A stretch of 64,000 nt of DNA from JBEVOS01 sp964563395 (GTDB lineage: Bacteria; Pseudomonadota; Alphaproteobacteria; Caulobacterales; Aquidulcibacteraceae). The stretch spans positions 124,001 to 188,000 of the forward strand of contig CAZLWK010000003.1 in the NCBI GenBank assembly GCA_964563395.1. The letters run 5' to 3'. The position numbers and the translations under genes are program-made. The notes under the pieces are model-generated. The model was given only the letters and a program-made list of their open reading frames with translations. It was not told the DNA's origin and made no database searches. Every line of letters starts with the position of its first letter. The first letter of the stretch is position 1. Positions 7,697 to 16,824 of this stretch are shown here, in pieces.

Positions 7697-8491
7697 CTAG
7701 CCGCGCGCACGCGGCGCCGGCAGCATGCTCGGAATCATGGTGCAGGTGTAATCGACGACAATGCGCTGACCGCTGATGAACTTGGATTCATCGCTGGCCA
7801 GAAAAAGCACTGTATTGGCGATGTCCTGCGCCTCGCCCAGCAAGGTCGGTGGCATTTGCGGCGTATCGGATGGGGGCAGCACACCCGCCGCGATCAATTT
7901 CGGCGCCATCGCCGCCACCATGGGCGTATCCATGCTGCCAGGATGCACGGAATTGCAGCGAATGTTCAGCTGGCGCTGGCTGCAATAGACGGCGACAGAA
8001 CGCGTGAGCGCCTCCACGGCGCCCTTCGCGGACGAATAGGCGATGAAGTCGGCATAGCCGCGCAACGATGTCACGGAAGCCATGTTGACGATCGAGCCGG
8101 GGCCGCTCTTCTTCATCAGCGGCAACGCATACTTGCAACCGAAGAAGCACCCGTCGGCGCTCACCGCCATGACGAAGCGCCAATCCTCTGTCCGCGTCGT
8201 TTCGATATTGCCGATCTCGACAACGCCCGCATTGTTAACGAGCACATTGAGGCGCCCTTCTTTGGCGGCCACGTCGGCGATGATCTCTCCCCAGCCCACC
8301 TCATCGCGCACGTCCTGCCGCAGAAACCTCGCCGCCGCGCCGATCTCGGCGGCGACGCGCGCGCCATTGTCTTCATCGACGTCCGTCAAGATGACGCGCG
8401 CGCCCTCTTGAGCGAGCAGACGCGCGCTCGCTTCGCCAAGCCCCTTGGCGGCCCCCGTAACCAGTGCGACTTTGCCTTCCACGCGCTTCAT
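7697..8491 (-). CDS. SDR family NAD(P)-dependent oxidoreductase
   Basis: 264 residues, classical short-chain dehydrogenase. It has the cofactor motif TGAAKGLGE (residues about 12-20), an Asp after strand 2 (ILTDVD) favouring NAD, NNAG, and a complete catalytic set with Ser in MASVTS and YSSAK. The C-terminal region contains FISGQRIVVDYTCTMIP. It closely resembles the SDR at 13495-14286 in layout (same VVE-x-G-x-IE-T region and an identical MAVSADG stretch), so the two are paralogues. Such enzymes oxidise hydroxyl groups of steroids, terpenoids or 3-hydroxyacyl-CoA. It lies 30 bases after the P450 gene. Confidence 0.88.
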   Translation of the reverse strand: MKRVEGKVALVTGAAKGLGEASARLLAQEGARVILTDVDEDNGARVAAEIGAAARFLRQDVRDEVGWGEIIADVAAKEGRLNVLVNNAGVVEIGNIETTRTEDWRFVMAVSADGCFFGCKYALPLMKKSGPGSIVNMASVTSLRGYADFIAYSSAKGAVEALTRSVAVYCSQRQLNIRCNSVHPGSMDTPMVAAMAPKLIAAGVLPPSDTPQMPPTLLGEAQDIANTVLFLASDESKFISGQRIVVDYTCTMIPSMLPAPRARG

Positions 8492-8521
8492 CGCGCATCC
8501 TTCCTCTGAGCATGCGTGTCG

Positions 8522-9829
8522 TCACGCCGCCTTTTTGAACCGGAGATTAAGCGCGTAGAGACCGAGCATGATGCCGGGCTGATGCTCGAACGTATTGCCT
8601 TCGCCGTATTCGAGAGACTCGATCCGATCGAGCAAAACCGACCAGGCGATGCTCTGTTCAAGCCGCGACAAGCCAGACCCAGGACAGCCGCGCGAGCCTT
8701 GCGAGAAAGCAAGATGCCGCGTCAGATTCTTGCGGCCCAGATCCACCTCGTCCGGCCGGTCGAACTCGCGCGGATCGCGATTGCCGGCCGCCCATCGCAA
8801 ATGCAGCACCGAGCCCGCCGGGACGCGCACGCCCTGGAATTCTTCCTCCTGTATCGTCATCCGCGTGGAAAGACCCTGCGTCGGCGATCGCAAGCGCAAG
8901 GCTTCCTCGATGAAGGGACGGATTTTCGCGCGATCGTCGCGCACAATCTTGTAGAGATCGGGGTCCTCGCAAAACAGCTGCGCCTGCTCGGCGAGCGCAT
9001 ATTGCGTCGTCTCAAGACCGCCGATCACCATCGCATAGACGATGCCGCAGATTTCCGTGTCGGTAAGCTTGCGATCGAGCGCCTGATACGTGACCTGCGT
9101 AAGCCAAGAGATCATGTCGTCGCGTGGGCTCTTGCGTTTTTCCCGCACCTTTTCCGCGACATATTCGCCAAATCCCGCAAGAACGTGCATCTGCTCCTTG
9201 CCCTGCTCGGGCGTCAGCACATTGCGATGCCCGCGCCCATGGACATAGGCCATGACCTGCGCCGCGCCCCATTGCTCAAGCTGAGCAATATCGGCGAGCG
9301 GAAAGCCAAGCACGTTCGCCATTACGCGCTGGGGAAGAACCCGCGCGAACTGCGAAACGAACTCGACCGATCCGTCATCGATCCAGGCTTGCACCAATTC
9401 GCTCGCCGTTCGCGTGATCATGTCCTTGTGTCGCGTCGCGCCGGGACCGACCCAAGGATCGGTCAATTCAGCCTTGTGCGCCCGCCACAATTCCTCATTG
9501 GGGCGCAGCGTCTGGATGGAATCCATCATCGGATTGAGACGCGGCATGCTCCCATCCGGCAGCGGCCTCGGCTTCTGCGTTAAAAAAGGCGGAAATCGCT
9601 CCGGATCGCGCACCACACGCAGAATATCGGCGTGCGCCGACAAGATGAGCCCATGCGTCTCCGGCGTCGTGCCTTCTCCCGGTAGGAGCAGCGCCGGCGC
9701 GTGCGCGTGGAGCAACGGATACGTGTCGTACCAATTCTCCTGCGCGCCCGGCGAAAACAAATCGACCTCGTTGAGCGTCTGCGGCGGCTTTAGGCGCGTG
9801 GTCGCCGTGCGCGGATGTGTGCGTGCCAT
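8522..9829 (-). CDS. Cytochrome P450
   Basis: 435 residues, soluble bacterial class I type with no membrane anchor. The I helix contains IGGLETTQ (Glu-Thr in place of the usual Asp/Glu-Thr pair), the K helix EEALRLR gives ExxR, and the haem loop is FSQGSRGCPGSGLSR with the axial Cys. It needs a ferredoxin and ferredoxin reductase, which are not encoded nearby. The start at 9829 (MARTHPRTATT) was chosen because the upstream extension is Arg/Pro-rich and runs into the divergent SDR gene. It is first in the minus-strand operon P450-SDR-hot dog pair-reductase, suggesting hydroxylation of a hydrophobic substrate before beta-oxidation-like steps. Confidence 0.92.
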   Translation of the reverse strand: MARTHPRTATTRLKPPQTLNEVDLFSPGAQENWYDTYPLLHAHAPALLLPGEGTTPETHGLILSAHADILRVVRDPERFPPFLTQKPRPLPDGSMPRLNPMMDSIQTLRPNEELWRAHKAELTDPWVGPGATRHKDMITRTASELVQAWIDDGSVEFVSQFARVLPQRVMANVLGFPLADIAQLEQWGAAQVMAYVHGRGHRNVLTPEQGKEQMHVLAGFGEYVAEKVREKRKSPRDDMISWLTQVTYQALDRKLTDTEICGIVYAMVIGGLETTQYALAEQAQLFCEDPDLYKIVRDDRAKIRPFIEEALRLRSPTQGLSTRMTIQEEEFQGVRVPAGSVLHLRWAAGNRDPREFDRPDEVDLGRKNLTRHLAFSQGSRGCPGSGLSRLEQSIAWSVLLDRIESLEYGEGNTFEHQPGIMLGLYALNLRFKKAA

Positions 9830-9969
9830 GATCGTCAAATCCCGTTCGTCGCGAAGCGCCGCGAAGCGCGCGCGACAATTTTCATGCGTGACGGCTTGCC
9901 GCCGCGAACGCGGTCGCGAATAAAGGAAAAAACAAACGCGCTTTGTGGCGCGATGGGGAGATGGCGGCC

Positions 9970-10731
9970 ATGCTCGATAAGTTTCGCCTCGATGGAAAGG
10001 TCGCCTTGGTGACGGGCGGCGGAAAAGGCATCGGCCGCGGCATCGCTCTTGGGTTGGCGGAATGCGGCGCCGATGTCGCGGTTCTGGCGCGCCGAATCGG
10101 CGACGTGGAATCCGTGGCGGCTGAAATCCGCGAGCGCGGGCGGCGCGCAATCGCCATAGCCGGTGACGTTCTGATCGAGGAGACGTTGCCCAACGCGCTG
10201 GATCGCACCATCGCCGAACTCGGCGCGATCGACATCATGGTCAACAATGCCGGGGGCAATCTCGATCGCAAGCAGCATCCGCTGCCGAAGATCAGCATGC
10301 AGAAATGGGATGAGCAGATTTCCCTCAATCTGCGCCACAAATTTCAAGGCGCGCAGCAAGCGGCGGCGCGCATGCCGAACGGCGGGCGGGTGATCAACAT
10401 CGTGTCCGTCGCGGCGCTGCGCCCCTCGCCCGGCTTTGGCGCCTATTCCGCGGCCAACGCGGCTGTGATCGCGATGACGCGCACGCTGGCGGTTGAGCTC
10501 GGCCCGGCGGGCGTCACGGTGAATTGCATCGCGCCGGGCGTGGTGTTCACCGAAATGCTCTCTGAATCGCTTCATGTCGATGAAGCGGCCGCCGAGAAGG
10601 CGTTCGCGCCGACGATTCCGCTCGGCCGCCTGGGCAGCGCCGAAGATATTGCCGGCGCCGCGATCTATTTCGCCTCGCCGGCGGCCGCTTGGGTGACGGG
10701 CCAATGCCTCAGCGTCGCCGGCGGGCCATGA
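9970..10731 (+). CDS. SDR family protein with catalytic Lys replaced by Asn
   Basis: 253 residues with TGGGKGIGRG, ARR after strand 2 (favouring NADP), NNAG and the catalytic Ser in NIVSVAAL. The active-site tetrad reads YSAAN rather than YxxxK (codons at 10443-10457), so the lysine that normally lowers the Tyr pKa and binds the ribose is missing. It may bind cofactor without ordinary dehydrogenase activity or use another residue. ATG at 9970 is preferred over 9961 because GGGGAG at 9955-9960 then has a nine-base spacing. It is divergent from the P450, and the 140-base gap between them must hold both promoters. Confidence 0.85.
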   Translation: MLDKFRLDGKVALVTGGGKGIGRGIALGLAECGADVAVLARRIGDVESVAAEIRERGRRAIAIAGDVLIEETLPNALDRTIAELGAIDIMVNNAGGNLDRKQHPLPKISMQKWDEQISLNLRHKFQGAQQAAARMPNGGRVINIVSVAALRPSPGFGAYSAANAAVIAMTRTLAVELGPAGVTVNCIAPGVVFTEMLSESLHVDEAAAEKAFAPTIPLGRLGSAEDIAGAAIYFASPAAAWVTGQCLSVAGGP

Positions 10732-10760
10732 TTTGTCGCTCGACAGAGGCAAGGCCCTCA

Positions 10761-11162
10761 TCACCGCACCGGCCACCAAGCGGCGATTGAGACAGGCATT
10801 CGCGTCGCATACGCCTTCGCGAGCGCGCCGGCGTCGTCGCCGAGCGTTTGCGCGCGCGTCGGCGGCAGGGACGCCGCGCCTTGCACCGGATCGACCCATT
10901 CCAGCTTGATCGTATCGAGCGCCTCGCTCAACGCAGGCAACGCGCCTTCATGATGCGCGCTCGATTGATGCGCCATGAAGGCCGCGTAATCGACGAAAGA
11001 AAGCAAACAATAATAAGCGCCCGCCGCTTCGCCGCGCCAATATTCGTAGCGCAACAAGCCCTTCTCTTCGGCATGGGAGCGCGCGTGGAGCGGACGCACA
11101 GTCTCCTCGAACAGGGCTTCCTTGCCGGGCTTGACCCTTATGTGGGCGAGAATGGTCGCCAT
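10761..11162 (-). CDS. Antibiotic biosynthesis monooxygenase (ABM)-like small protein
   Basis: 133 residues. The first 95 fit the dimeric alpha/beta ABM fold: ATILAHIRVKPGKEALFEE, HARSHAEEKGLLRYEYWRGEAAGAYY and a second strand pair, with SSAHHEG. The C-terminal 40 residues are extra and of unknown role. ABM proteins include cofactor-free quinone-forming monooxygenases and structural homologues without activity, so function is open. The start at 11162 is preceded by GAGGAA. It converges with the SDR gene at 9970-10731. Confidence 0.7.
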   Translation of the reverse strand: MATILAHIRVKPGKEALFEETVRPLHARSHAEEKGLLRYEYWRGEAAGAYYCLLSFVDYAAFMAHQSSAHHEGALPALSEALDTIKLEWVDPVQGAASLPPTRAQTLGDDAGALAKAYATRMPVSIAAWWPVR

Positions 11163-11265
11163 GGCGCGCTTCCTCTGCGCCCCGCGCCGCGGCATCGAGC
11201 GCATTTATTTATTATGCACCCATGCTGGATTTTTTTTGTCCGCGTTTCAAGCCCAATTTGAGGCT

Positions 11266-11805
11266 TCAGCGGGGCGGAACATGCCATCCCGGATCGGCGG
11301 GGCCATGCGCGCCGCGCTGCGGAGCGGGCGTCTCATAAAATCCCGCGTCGGCGGAAGGCGTCAGGCGCTGCCAATCATGCACGCCGATACGGCTGGCGAT
11401 TTTCCAAACGCCGTCGCGTCGCTCGAAGCGATCGATATAGCGGCCCCCGATGAAGAGATCTTGCGGCACGCCGACGCCCGCGAACAGACCGCTCAGCTTG
11501 GTGACTTCAGGAATGCGATGATAGGCGGTGAAATAGGTCTCGACGTGAGCCAAATCGCCCTCGACGCGTATGAGCGGAGCGGAGAGATGATGATGGGTTT
11601 CGCCAATCGCGCCCAATAGATCCACGGCGAAGCCGACGAATTCGCGGCTGGGGCCCTCAAACGTGCCGTGACGATGCACGGAATCGGCGTGAAAGCAGTG
11701 CGCGAGAAGCTCGGGATCGCGCCGGTCGAGCGCGTGGCAATAGCGCGTCAACACCGCCATGATCTCAAGCTGATCTGCAGCGAGGGCCAAACGCGCCGCG
11801 CTCAC
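11266..11805 (-). CDS. SnoaL-like (NTF2-fold) protein
   Basis: 179 residues from a GTG start (VSAARLALAAD). The frame has the NTF2/SnoaL cone-fold pattern: LTRYCHALDRRDPELLAHCFHADSV, then HHHLSAPLIRV and a beta-rich C-terminal half with GGRYIDRFERRDGVWKIASR. Members are polyketide cyclases, ketosteroid isomerase-like proteins or dehydratases. GTG at 11803-11805 overlaps the stop of the upstream SDR gene (GTGA), which fixes the start and shows coupling. The His-rich HHH and the Cys-His-Asp near the N-terminus are typical of the bile-acid dehydratase/scytalone dehydratase side of the fold, but no activity can be assigned. Confidence 0.8.
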   Translation of the reverse strand: MSAARLALAADQLEIMAVLTRYCHALDRRDPELLAHCFHADSVHRHGTFEGPSREFVGFAVDLLGAIGETHHHLSAPLIRVEGDLAHVETYFTAYHRIPEVTKLSGLFAGVGVPQDLFIGGRYIDRFERRDGVWKIASRIGVHDWQRLTPSADAGFYETPAPQRGAHGPADPGWHVPPR

Positions 11806-12581
11806 GACCGGGCTCCCATCATTTCTTCCTGCGTGGGCAAACGGCGCAGATGGCCCCCGCCGCTGACGCGGAGAAGATCGCCCGTCATCGTGCATTCCTC
11901 ATCCGCAAGCCATAACGCGCCGGCGGCGACGTCCTCGGGCGTGCACAAGGCGCCGAGCGGCGTCTCATACGCCATCGCCTTGACGATGCTCGGCACGTCG
12001 AAAAGCCCCGCGGTCATGGGCGTTTTCACGAGCCCCGGCGCGAGCGAGTTGATCCGCACGCGCTGCGGCCCATATTCGACGGCGGCGATCCGCACCACCT
12101 TATCGACGCCCGCCTTCGCGCCGGCATAGGCCGCGAGCCCCCCGCCCGTGAGCTCAACCGTGAGCGAGGAGAGCGTCATGATCGAGCCGCCGCCGCTCTT
12201 GGCCATGGCGTTGGCGCAATGCTTGATGAACATAACTGGGCCAAGATAATGCACGGCGGTCTCGCGAAGCAGGCCGTCATAATCGAGCGCGCTCACCGGC
12301 GCTGGAATGTAATCGCCAGCGGAATTCACCGCCACGTCCAGCCGCCCGAACCGCCCAAGCGCGCCGCCGACCAGCGCGGCGATCGACGCCTCATCGACAA
12401 TGTCGCAAGCGATCGCCTCGCCGTCGATCTGCGCGGCCAGAGCCTTCAGCGGCTCCAATCGGCGCCCGGAAACGACGACGCGCGCGCCCTCCCTGGCGTA
12501 ACGCCGCGCGATCGCTTCGCCCAGACCGCCGGGCGAGGAAGCGCCGACCACGATCGCGACTTTGTCCTGCAAGCGGCCCAT
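11802..12581 (-). CDS. SDR family NAD(P)-dependent oxidoreductase
   Basis: 259 residues. GASSPGGLGEAIA is a slightly lengthened cofactor-binding loop; GRRLEP after strand 2 suggests NADP; NSAGD, the catalytic Ser in LSSLTV and YAGAK are all present. It is followed by the SnoaL-like gene with a GTGA overlap. It is divergent from the TetR gene at 12785, with a perfect 8+8 inverted repeat in the gap, so this two-gene operon is a likely target of that regulator. Confidence 0.88.
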   Translation of the reverse strand: MGRLQDKVAIVVGASSPGGLGEAIARRYAREGARVVVSGRRLEPLKALAAQIDGEAIACDIVDEASIAALVGGALGRFGRLDVAVNSAGDYIPAPVSALDYDGLLRETAVHYLGPVMFIKHCANAMAKSGGGSIMTLSSLTVELTGGGLAAYAGAKAGVDKVVRIAAVEYGPQRVRINSLAPGLVKTPMTAGLFDVPSIVKAMAYETPLGALCTPEDVAAGALWLADEECTMTGDLLRVSGGGHLRRLPTQEEMMGARS

Positions 12582-12720
12582 TCGGCGCCTCCCTAATGCG
12601 TGTTCACGAGGCGGGGAGAGCCGGCGCCGCCCGCTTCTTGACCGCCAATCCGAGATGCGGCTTGTGTGCGCCGCATTCGAGTAGGACCGCGCCCCCCGAT
12701 AATGCTAGTGTAAACGGAAA

Positions 12721-12740
12721 ATTCTGCAATCATGCAGAAT
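12721..12740. promoter_or_regulatory. Candidate TetR operator
   Basis: Perfect inverted repeat ATTCTGCA-ATCA-TGCAGAAT. It lies 45 bases before the TetR start and 140 bases before the divergent SDR start. Size, symmetry and position fit a TetR-family operator controlling both directions. I found no second copy with the same arms in the gaps I examined. Confidence 0.6.
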
Positions 12741-12784
12741 ATTTGAGCGGATGGGGCCGAAGCCGGAGGGCTGACGCAGCGACA

Positions 12785-13477
12785 ATGCCAAACGCATCTC
12801 TGAAGCCCGCGCCACGAAAAAAGGCGGCCAAAACCGCCGTCACGCGCACGCCGACCGGGCGGCCCAGCAAGCGCCATGCGACGTCCAAAAGCTCCGAGAC
12901 GCGCACGGCGATCATCGCGGCCACGCTGCGCTGCTTTCACCGCGACGGCTATTTCCGCACCAACATGTCGACGGTTGCTAAGGAAGCGAACGTCACGCGC
13001 GGCTGCATGCAATATTATTTCCCGAGCACGGAATCGCTCCTGGAGGCGGCCGCTGAGCAGCTGGTGGAGCAATTGTTCGGCAGCATGACGCGCGCCGCGC
13101 ACAATGCCCCGCCCGGAACCAATCTGCTTGAGCATCATGTCGATTTGGCGTTCAACGCGGCGCATTCGCGCCAATATCAGATCCTGATCGAGCTGATGGC
13201 CGCCGCGCGCACCGAGCCCATGCTCCGCCCCGTGCTCGAACGCGTCATGCTGGTGTTCGACCAGTTGCGGATCGGGCTGTCCAAGGAGCTTTTCGGTGAT
13301 GAGCGCAAGGCGCAGCTTGCGCATTATCGCGCCGCCGCCGACCTCGTGACGATCATGGCGGCGGGCTCCACCATCTTCATCCTGCCGCAAAACGCGCAGG
13401 CGCGCCTGGAGGCGCTGCGCGAGCCCTTGAAGGATCAAGTCTTCAAATTGTGGGGCCTTCCGCGCAAGAGGCGTTAG
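12785..13477 (+). CDS. TetR family transcriptional regulator
   Basis: 230 residues. A basic N-terminal tail rich in Lys, Arg and Pro precedes the TetR helix-turn-helix: TRTAIIAATLRCFHRDGYFRTNM, then VAKEANVTRGCMQYYF. The C-terminal ligand domain is all helical. The start at 12785 (MPNASLKPAP) was chosen because the upstream extension would run through the inverted repeat at 12721-12740. TetR proteins normally repress until a small ligand, often the pathway substrate or its CoA ester, is bound. It probably controls the SDR/SnoaL operon and itself. Confidence 0.88.
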   Translation: MPNASLKPAPRKKAAKTAVTRTPTGRPSKRHATSKSSETRTAIIAATLRCFHRDGYFRTNMSTVAKEANVTRGCMQYYFPSTESLLEAAAEQLVEQLFGSMTRAAHNAPPGTNLLEHHVDLAFNAAHSRQYQILIELMAAARTEPMLRPVLERVMLVFDQLRIGLSKELFGDERKAQLAHYRAAADLVTIMAAGSTIFILPQNAQARLEALREPLKDQVFKLWGLPRKRR

Positions 13478-13494
13478 GCCGCGCATTCGCGCGC

Positions 13495-14286
13495 TCACGC
13501 GGGCACCACGCCCTGCGTGATGGATGAGGTGTTGTCGACCACGATGGCCTGGCCGCTGATGAAGCGGCTTTCATCGCTGGCGAGAAACACGACCAGATTT
13601 GCGATGTCGATCGGTTCGCCCAGGCGATTGCCCGCGTTCGCCGCCGATTGGCGACCCGCGGGAGACCCGGCCGCGATCAGGGCCGCCATCCGTTCGGGCA
13701 TGGAGCGGACCATCGGCGTGTCGATCCCGACGGGATGGACCGAATTGGCGCGAATCTTGTCCTTCAGCTGCGCGCAATGCACGGCGACGGCGCGCGTCAG
13801 CGATTCTACCGCGCCCTTGGCGGCGCAATACGCCGCGACCGTCGCCTCGCCTTGCACCGATGCGATGGACGCCATGTTGATGATGGAGCCGCCGCCGGAA
13901 GCGCGCATGGCGGGAATGGCGTGCTTGCACCCCCAGAACGTACCGTCGGCGCTGACCGCCATCACGAAGCGATAATCCTTTTCGTTGGTGTCTTCGATCG
14001 TCCCGGCCTCGACCACGCCGGCATTGTTCACCAGCACGTCGAGGCGGCCGTGGCGGCGCATCACCTCCTCGATAAGCGCCGCCCATTCCGCCTCGTGCCG
14101 CACGTCGTGCCGCATGAAAGCAGCCGCCTCCCCGATTTCGGCGGCCACGCGCTCTCCATTGGCGACGTCCACATCCGTGATGATGACCTTCGCGCCCTCG
14201 GCGGCGAAGAGGCGCGCATCCGCCTCGCCAAGACCTTTCGCGCCGCCCGTTATGATCGCGACTTTACCCGCAAGCCGACCCGCCAT
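13495..14286 (-). CDS. SDR family NAD(P)-dependent oxidoreductase
   Basis: 263 residues with TGGAKGLGEA, ITDVDV (acidic end of strand 2, NAD preference), NNAGVVEAG, the catalytic Ser in MASIAS and YCAAK. It is a close paralogue of the SDR at 7697-8491, sharing the acidic strand-2 motif and an MAVSADG stretch. The start at 14286 (MAGRLAGKVA) matches the family N-terminus; upstream residues are Arg-rich. It lies downstream of the TonB-receptor gene but is separated from it by a strong terminator, so it is probably transcribed separately. It converges with the TetR gene (17 bases apart). Confidence 0.88.
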   Translation of the reverse strand: MAGRLAGKVAIITGGAKGLGEADARLFAAEGAKVIITDVDVANGERVAAEIGEAAAFMRHDVRHEAEWAALIEEVMRRHGRLDVLVNNAGVVEAGTIEDTNEKDYRFVMAVSADGTFWGCKHAIPAMRASGGGSIINMASIASVQGEATVAAYCAAKGAVESLTRAVAVHCAQLKDKIRANSVHPVGIDTPMVRSMPERMAALIAAGSPAGRQSAANAGNRLGEPIDIANLVVFLASDESRFISGQAIVVDNTSSITQGVVPA

Positions 14287-14373
14287 GAATCTCCTCCCTC
14301 TGACGCCGCCCTCATCGTCCCGGCGCGGCGTTCCGCTCCTTAGGCGCACGATAACTCATTTGCTCCACATGGA

Positions 14374-14406
14374 GAAAAAGATGGGCTGCAGCAGCGCTGC
14401 AGCCCA
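14374..14406 (-). terminator. Rho-independent terminator of the TonB-dependent receptor gene
   Basis: On the minus strand an 11-bp perfect stem TGGGCTGCAGC / GCTGCAGCCCA (14396-14406 with 14382-14392, loop of three) is followed by TCTTTTTC. It lies 73 bases beyond the receptor stop codon and before the SDR start at 14286. Confidence 0.8.
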
Positions 14407-14478
14407 GTCTCCGCATGAATGAACCGCACTGAGGGGTGATACGGTTCAATCCCGTCGCTCCTGCTCGCGCGGGAGAAA

Positions 14479-16824
14479 TCAAAAGCTCGCGGAGAACTCA
14501 ATTCCATACGTCTTGGTGGCCACCGGGATGGCGAACACGAACACGCCGACATCGAGAGTCGCTGCGATGCGGGCGTCTTCCTCGGCGAAAGCGTCCTTGA
14601 CGAAGCCCGTAACGCGGAAGGATTGCCCGTTGGACGATTCATGATTGTAGGTGACGTTGAAATCGGCGCGGCCATAAGCCTCGATGATGTGCCGATTGAA
14701 GGGGTCGCGGAACAGGCTCGAATAGGTGTCGTCCTGCCAGGAATAGGTTCCGTTGAAATTCAGCGAACCCGCATCGCTCACCGGCACGACATAATCGGCG
14801 ACGATCGAGGCGTTGTATTTCGGGGCGCCCCGATAGAGCCGATCATTGGCGACATCGATGATTTCTCCCGTGCCCAAATCGGGAATTAGGAATTCATCGT
14901 ACGAGGCGTCCAGATAGCCGAAGGCGCCGCGCAGACTGAATGCTTCCGTCACCGCCCATTGCACTTCAAGCTCCACCCCGCTGATGGTCGCGGAGGCCGC
15001 GTTCTGGACGACAGTTTCGGTCGCCGTTCCGGCCGCGTTCGGACGCAGGAATTCCGCCTGCTGATCTTCATAGCTGGCATGGAAGATGGTCGGGTTGATC
15101 CGCAAGCGACGGTCGAACAAATCGGCGCGGATGCCGAATTCGAAGCTGTCGACATATTCGGGATCATAGGGACCCAGCGCCGTTTCGCGCGTGCCGCGCC
15201 CGTTCCATCCTCCTGACCGGAAGCCGCGCGACCAGCCGCCATAGAACAGAAGATTGTCCGTGGGCTGCCAATCCAGAATGATCCGCCCGGTGGCCGCGCC
15301 CCAGCTTTCCGAGCCTTGGAAGAAGAAAATGCCTTCCGGATCAGGCGTGGTCGTGCCGGGAATATCGCCGCCATAACGGAAATCGGAAAAGAAATCCTTG
15401 GTCTCATAGGTATAGCGCGCGCCGATCGTCAGCGACCAATCTTCCGCGAACTTGAACACGCCTTCAGCATAAGCGGCCCAGCTATCGAGCTCCTGACCCG
15501 CGAAGAAAATCTGCGCGGGCGCGCCGAACGCGTAGGTCTGCGCCGGCGGCAACAGGCCCGCGATCGGCACTTCGGCGGGCATCTGTCCCGGTGAAATCGA
15601 ATATTCGGTGTTCAGATAATAGAGACCATAAACGATCCCCATCGTCTCGCTGGGATCCCAGCTGAACCGAAGCTCTTGGCTGTATTGCGTGTATTCCTGA
15701 TCGCGGACGGCGACGAAGATCGGCAGCAAGCCGCCTAGGAAGCCTGGCGAGCCGATATTGTCTTCACTCAGCAATTCATCGCTGTCGCGATAGCCCGTGA
15801 TGGAGGTCAGCTTCAGCGTGTCGCTGATCTGCCAATTCGCCTCGAGCGTGAAATTGACGCCGTCGATATAGTTTCGGAACGGCACAAGAGCATTATACGT
15901 ATCGAGTCCCGTGGCCTCCGCCTCCTGAATGGTGCCGAATCCGCAACCTGACGTGTCGCTGAAGATGATCACGCCGAGATCGCAGAACGTGAGGCCCGCG
16001 CCGGTGTCGGCCCCAGGCCGCGTGAGGTTCACCGGCGGCACGAATTGACTGCGATCCGTGTAGAAATCGATCGTCCCTTGCGCGTTGAAATCGCCGCTGG
16101 GATGGTCGTAAGCGAGCGTCATGCCGCCCGAGAAATTATCCAGCCCTTCGTCCTGATCGGACGGCCGCTGCAGATTCTCCGCGAACAATTCGCTTTCGCG
16201 GTAAAACGCGAAAAATTTGGCGGCGAATTGGTCGTCGCCAAAGGACGGCGTGTTCACCACGAGCTGGTAATCGCGCGCGCCATAGCGCGCGATACGGGCC
16301 CCGAGGCGCACGCCTGCCTCTCCGGTCGGCCGCGACCGACGGATATTGATCGTGCCGCCGATCGTGTTGCGGCCCGCGAGCGTGCCCTGAGGACCGCGCA
16401 GAATTTCAATGCTTTCCACGTCGAAAACGTCGAAGGACGCCGTCGTGCTGGTGCCAAGATAGACCCCGTCGATGGCGACCCCGATCGCCGGCTCGAAGGA
16501 CTTTTCAAGGTCGGCGAAGCTAATGCCGCGAATGCCGGCGTTGAGCGCGTTGCCGGCGAAATTGTTGTCGCCCAGGGTGACGTTCGGCGCGTAGCGCGCG
16601 AAATCCGAGATCGTGGTGGGAACGGCTGTCTCGATGAAGGATTCACTGAACGCCGTAATCGCCAGCGGTACGTCCTGGATCTGCTCGGCCCGCTGACGGC
16701 CCGTAACGACGATTTCGCTTTCATTTTCCTGCGCGGCCGCCAAAGTCGGCAACAACGCGAAACTCGACCCGGCGAACAGAATCGTCGCCAGGCGACGGCC
16801 AGCGGATGGCGCCACGTTCAACAT
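14479..16824 (-). CDS. TonB-dependent outer-membrane receptor
   Basis: 781 residues. The signal peptide ends LAAAQ; then comes EIVVTG (TonB box-like), the plug domain with DVPLAITAFSESFIE, VESIEILRGPQGTLAGRNTIGG and INIRRSRP, and a long beta-barrel ending in Phe (IEFSASF) as expected for BAM recognition. This receptor group takes up bulky hydrophobic or polymeric compounds as well as siderophores. With no siderophore genes near and an FAD steroid-dehydrogenase-like gene divergent to it, uptake of a terpenoid/steroid-like substrate is the likelier role, by inference. The 179-base gap to the divergent gene holds an inverted repeat GTGCGCCGC/GCGGCGCAC. Confidence 0.92.
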   Translation of the reverse strand: MLNVAPSAGRRLATILFAGSSFALLPTLAAAQENESEIVVTGRQRAEQIQDVPLAITAFSESFIETAVPTTISDFARYAPNVTLGDNNFAGNALNAGIRGISFADLEKSFEPAIGVAIDGVYLGTSTTASFDVFDVESIEILRGPQGTLAGRNTIGGTINIRRSRPTGEAGVRLGARIARYGARDYQLVVNTPSFGDDQFAAKFFAFYRESELFAENLQRPSDQDEGLDNFSGGMTLAYDHPSGDFNAQGTIDFYTDRSQFVPPVNLTRPGADTGAGLTFCDLGVIIFSDTSGCGFGTIQEAEATGLDTYNALVPFRNYIDGVNFTLEANWQISDTLKLTSITGYRDSDELLSEDNIGSPGFLGGLLPIFVAVRDQEYTQYSQELRFSWDPSETMGIVYGLYYLNTEYSISPGQMPAEVPIAGLLPPAQTYAFGAPAQIFFAGQELDSWAAYAEGVFKFAEDWSLTIGARYTYETKDFFSDFRYGGDIPGTTTPDPEGIFFFQGSESWGAATGRIILDWQPTDNLLFYGGWSRGFRSGGWNGRGTRETALGPYDPEYVDSFEFGIRADLFDRRLRINPTIFHASYEDQQAEFLRPNAAGTATETVVQNAASATISGVELEVQWAVTEAFSLRGAFGYLDASYDEFLIPDLGTGEIIDVANDRLYRGAPKYNASIVADYVVPVSDAGSLNFNGTYSWQDDTYSSLFRDPFNRHIIEAYGRADFNVTYNHESSNGQSFRVTGFVKDAFAEEDARIAATLDVGVFVFAIPVATKTYGIEFSASF

